From the NCBI GenBank assembly GCA_947624945.1, contig CANQMJ010000127.1, positions 1 through 6,922 on the forward strand: a stretch of 6,922 nucleotides of DNA. Reading direction: 5' to 3'. A program made the position numbers and the translations under genes. Origin of the DNA: an uncultured Clostridia bacterium. GTDB taxonomy: Bacteria > Bacillota > Clostridia > Oscillospirales > CAG-272. The notes beneath the pieces are model-generated. The model searched no databases. It was given only the letters and a program-made list of their open reading frames with translations, and was not told the origin of the DNA. Positions 5,171-6,922 of this stretch are shown piece by piece. How positions within the stretch are numbered: position 1 is the stretch's first letter; each line of letters begins with the position of its first letter.

Positions 5171-5426
5171 CCCGAAAGAGGCTCCCGTGTGGCATCGATG
5201 TTATCCAGTCGGCGGCAAAAAAGGCTCTGGGGCGCAGACCGCGTTATTATTTCATACGAACAGCTTCCTCGCGACGTGTCGAGAGCGCCGCCTAAACGTC
5301 GTGTCTACGTTTGAAACGTGTCGCGTCGAACAACGCACGAGCGATATGCGTATAGGTGTGGCTGGGAAGCCTACGGCACGTAGCTATATTTGGACGGCGG
5401 CGGTTTTCGCTTCGCGAAAAGTGTGG
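5130..5426 (-). repeat. Structured repeat element, copy 2 (inverted relative to copy 1)
   Basis: Read on the minus strand from 5426 to 5130, this follows copy 1 block by block. It has an opening hairpin TTTTCGC/GCGAAAA (5404-5420), GTCCAA (5395-5390), GCCGTAGGCTTC (5377-5366) and a small stem ACGTTT/AAACGT (5307-5319). The 34-nt perfect block (5290-5257), the GCGGTCTG block (5247-5229), GATAACATCGA (5205-5195) and the terminal 17-bp stem (5130-5146 with 5151-5167, 4-nt loop) follow. Outside the blocks the copies are clearly diverged, yet the stems remain paired. It ends about 50 bases before the MATE promoter. Confidence 0.7.
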
Positions 5427-5474
5427 TGAAAACAGCAGCGCCGCATAAATTTTTCCCCGCGCACATTTACGCTG

Positions 5475-5503
5475 TTGCATTCGACCGCGATATCGTGTAT
5501 AAT
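5475..5503 (+). promoter_or_regulatory. Promoter for the MATE transporter gene
   Basis: A perfect TATAAT at 5498-5503 is preceded, 17 bases upstream, by TTGCAT (5475-5480), a half-matching -35 box. Transcription would begin near 5510, leaving a ~50-nt leader before ATG 5561. No regulator operator or riboswitch is evident in that leader. Confidence 0.6.
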
Positions 5504-5560
5504 ATGTGCGCTGTCGGTCACATACCGATTTTTCTTTATCTTCGCATTTTCGGAGTCTAT

Positions 5561-6922
5561 ATGATTTTACAAAAATTCGTCGGCGACAAAGCCTTTTACC
5601 GCCGGCTGTTCGCCGTCATGACGCCAATCCTCGTGCAGAACGTCATAACGAATTTCGTCAGCCTGCTCGACAACGTGATGGTCGGTCAGGTCGGAACGGA
5701 GCCGATGTCGGGCGTCGCCATCGTGAACCAGCTTTTGTTCGTCTTCAATCTCTGCATATTCGGCGGACTTGCCGGCGCGGGAATATTCACGGCGCAGTTT
5801 TTCGGCAAGGGCGACAACGACGGCATCCGCGACACATTCCGCGTCAAGCTCTACATAGCCGCCGCGTCTATGGCGATATTCGCCACGATTTTCGCGCTTT
5901 TCGGCAGCGACCTCATATCGCTTTTCCTTCATGAGGGCGAGGAAAACCTCGACCTCGCCGCGACGCTCGGATACGGCGCCGACTATCTCGGCGTGATGAT
6001 GTGGGAGCTGTTGCCGTTCGCGCTGTCGCAGGTATACGCGAGCACGCTGCGCGAAGTCGGCGAGACGATGCTGCCGATGAAGGCGGGCATCGCCGCAGTC
6101 GTCGTCAACCTCGTGTTCAACTACATATTCATCTTCGGCGTCGAGATGCTTCATATCCCCGCGATGGGAGTCGTAGGCGCCGCAGTCGCGACCGTAATCG
6201 CGCGATATACGGAGTGCGCAATCGTCGCGCTGTGGACGCATATACATCGCGACCGCAATCCTTATATCACGGGCGTTTACCGTTCGCCGCGCGTGCCGCG
6301 CGCGCTGCTCGGACAGATCGCCGTCATCGGCACGCCGCTCCTTCTCAACGAGGTTTTATGGGCGAGCGGCATGACGGTGCTCAATCAATGCTACTCTGAG
6401 CGCGGGCTCGAGGTCGTGTCGGCGCTGAACATTTCGTCGACGGTGTCGAATCTGTTCTTCTGCGCATTCTTTGCTATGGGAACGACGGTCTCGATAATGA
6501 TCGGGCAGCTGCTCGGTGCGGGCGAGCTCGAGCGTGCCGTCAACGAAAACGTGAAGCTGATAGCGTTCGCCGTCGCTCTGTCCGCCGCTGTCGGCATAGT
6601 TATGGCGGCGCTCGCGCCGTTCATACCGCAGATTTACAACACGACCGACGTTGTGAAGAGCCTCGCGTCGCGTCTGCTTATCGTCAGCGCCGCGATGATG
6701 CCGCTCAACGCGTTCGTCAACTCGTCGTATTTCACTTTGCGTTCCGGCGGCAAGACTGTCATAACGTTCATCTTCGACAGCGGATTCGTCTGGTGCATGT
6801 GCGTGCCGCTCGCGTTCGTGCTGTCGCGGTTCACGTCGCTGCCCGTCGTCGAAATGTTCATCCTCGTCGAGGGACTGAACCTCATCAAAGCCGTCCTCGG
6901 ATTTATTCTCGTCAAGAGCCGT
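5561..6922 (+). CDS. MATE family efflux transporter (3' end beyond the window)
   Basis: An inner-membrane exporter of the multidrug and toxic compound extrusion family, which expels cationic drugs, dyes or metabolites in exchange for Na+ or H+; the true substrate is unknown. The frame is open for 454 residues to the window edge without a stop. MATE proteins are usually ~450-460 residues, so only a few residues are likely missing. The first half (~15-180) shows the hallmarks LLDNVMVGQVGTEPMSGVAIVNQ (35-57) and AGIFTAQFFGKGD (73-85). The second half (~250-400) has the related GTTVSIMIGQLLGAGELERA (307-326) and a conserved Pro and Asn near 381-383. Many hydrophobic segments fit 12 helices. GGAG at 5552-5555, five bases before the ATG, supports the start. 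It has its own promoter and is separated from the permease by 1 kb of repeats, so it is probably monocistronic or the first gene of an operon. Confidence 0.9.
   Translation, partial: MILQKFVGDKAFYRRLFAVMTPILVQNVITNFVSLLDNVMVGQVGTEPMSGVAIVNQLLFVFNLCIFGGLAGAGIFTAQFFGKGDNDGIRDTFRVKLYIAAASMAIFATIFALFGSDLISLFLHEGEENLDLAATLGYGADYLGVMMWELLPFALSQVYASTLREVGETMLPMKAGIAAVVVNLVFNYIFIFGVEMLHIPAMGVVGAAVATVIARYTECAIVALWTHIHRDRNPYITGVYRSPRVPRALLGQIAVIGTPLLLNEVLWASGMTVLNQCYSERGLEVVSALNISSTVSNLFFCAFFAMGTTVSIMIGQLLGAGELERAVNENVKLIAFAVALSAAVGIVMAALAPFIPQIYNTTDVVKSLASRLLIVSAAMMPLNAFVNSSYFTLRSGGKTVITFIFDSGFVWCMCVPLAFVLSRFTSLPVVEMFILVEGLNLIKAVLGFILVKSR

Noticed and set aside
5095..5480. Short open frames of 62-102 codons over repeat copy 2, on both strands
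   Set aside because: They overlap the hairpin element and have no start context; frame is not kept between copies.
5506..6247. Open frames of 142 (+) and 226 (-) codons over the start of the MATE gene
   Set aside because: The MATE frame starting at 5561 shows family hallmarks across the whole region; the others are Arg/His-rich shadows.

Overview
The window looks like chromosomal DNA of a moderately GC-rich anaerobic Bacillota, most likely an uncultured gut-type Clostridia. This rests on Firmicutes-style promoters (TTGACA/TATACT with extended -10 TG), GGAGG-type ribosome binding sites, heavy ATA use for Ile, and protein families common in Oscillospiraceae-like genomes. That placement is inference from style; no marker gene is present.

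Layout: Bases 1-486 hold no gene. They carry about three tandem copies of a ~165-173 bp AT-rich intergenic repeat with hairpins, running off the left edge. A strong promoter (512-540) then drives a 530-residue surface protein (605-2197): membrane anchor, two TPRs, three Big_3-type Ig-like domains, and a (PPVTE)n stalk between the first and second. Next comes an almost identical promoter (2252-2280), followed within ~50 nt by an intrinsic terminator and then a GNAT acetyltransferase gene (2372-3151). A UraA-like NCS2 uracil/xanthine permease follows 51 nt later (3203-4543) and is probably co-transcribed. The right end is a MATE-family efflux transporter (5561 to the window edge, 454 residues seen). 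It is open at the 3' end, with its own promoter at 5475-5503.

The most unusual part is the 1-kb gap between permease and MATE gene (4544-5560). It contains two diverged copies of a ~270-300 bp element in inverted orientation (4600-4893 on +, 5130-5426 on -). A third, shorter and more degenerate copy lies between them (4937-5170, +). The copies share conserved blocks, including a 34-nt perfect match. They also place hairpins at the same positions, with arms that differ between copies but still pair. The terminal ~17-bp stem shows six compensated positions. One-base indels between copies argue against coding. This is what a repeated structured RNA, or a mobile element with a selected hairpin, would look like; I do not recognise it as a known family.

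The genes do not form an obvious single pathway: a surface-exposed TPR/Ig protein, an acetyltransferase next to a nucleobase importer, and a drug/metabolite exporter.
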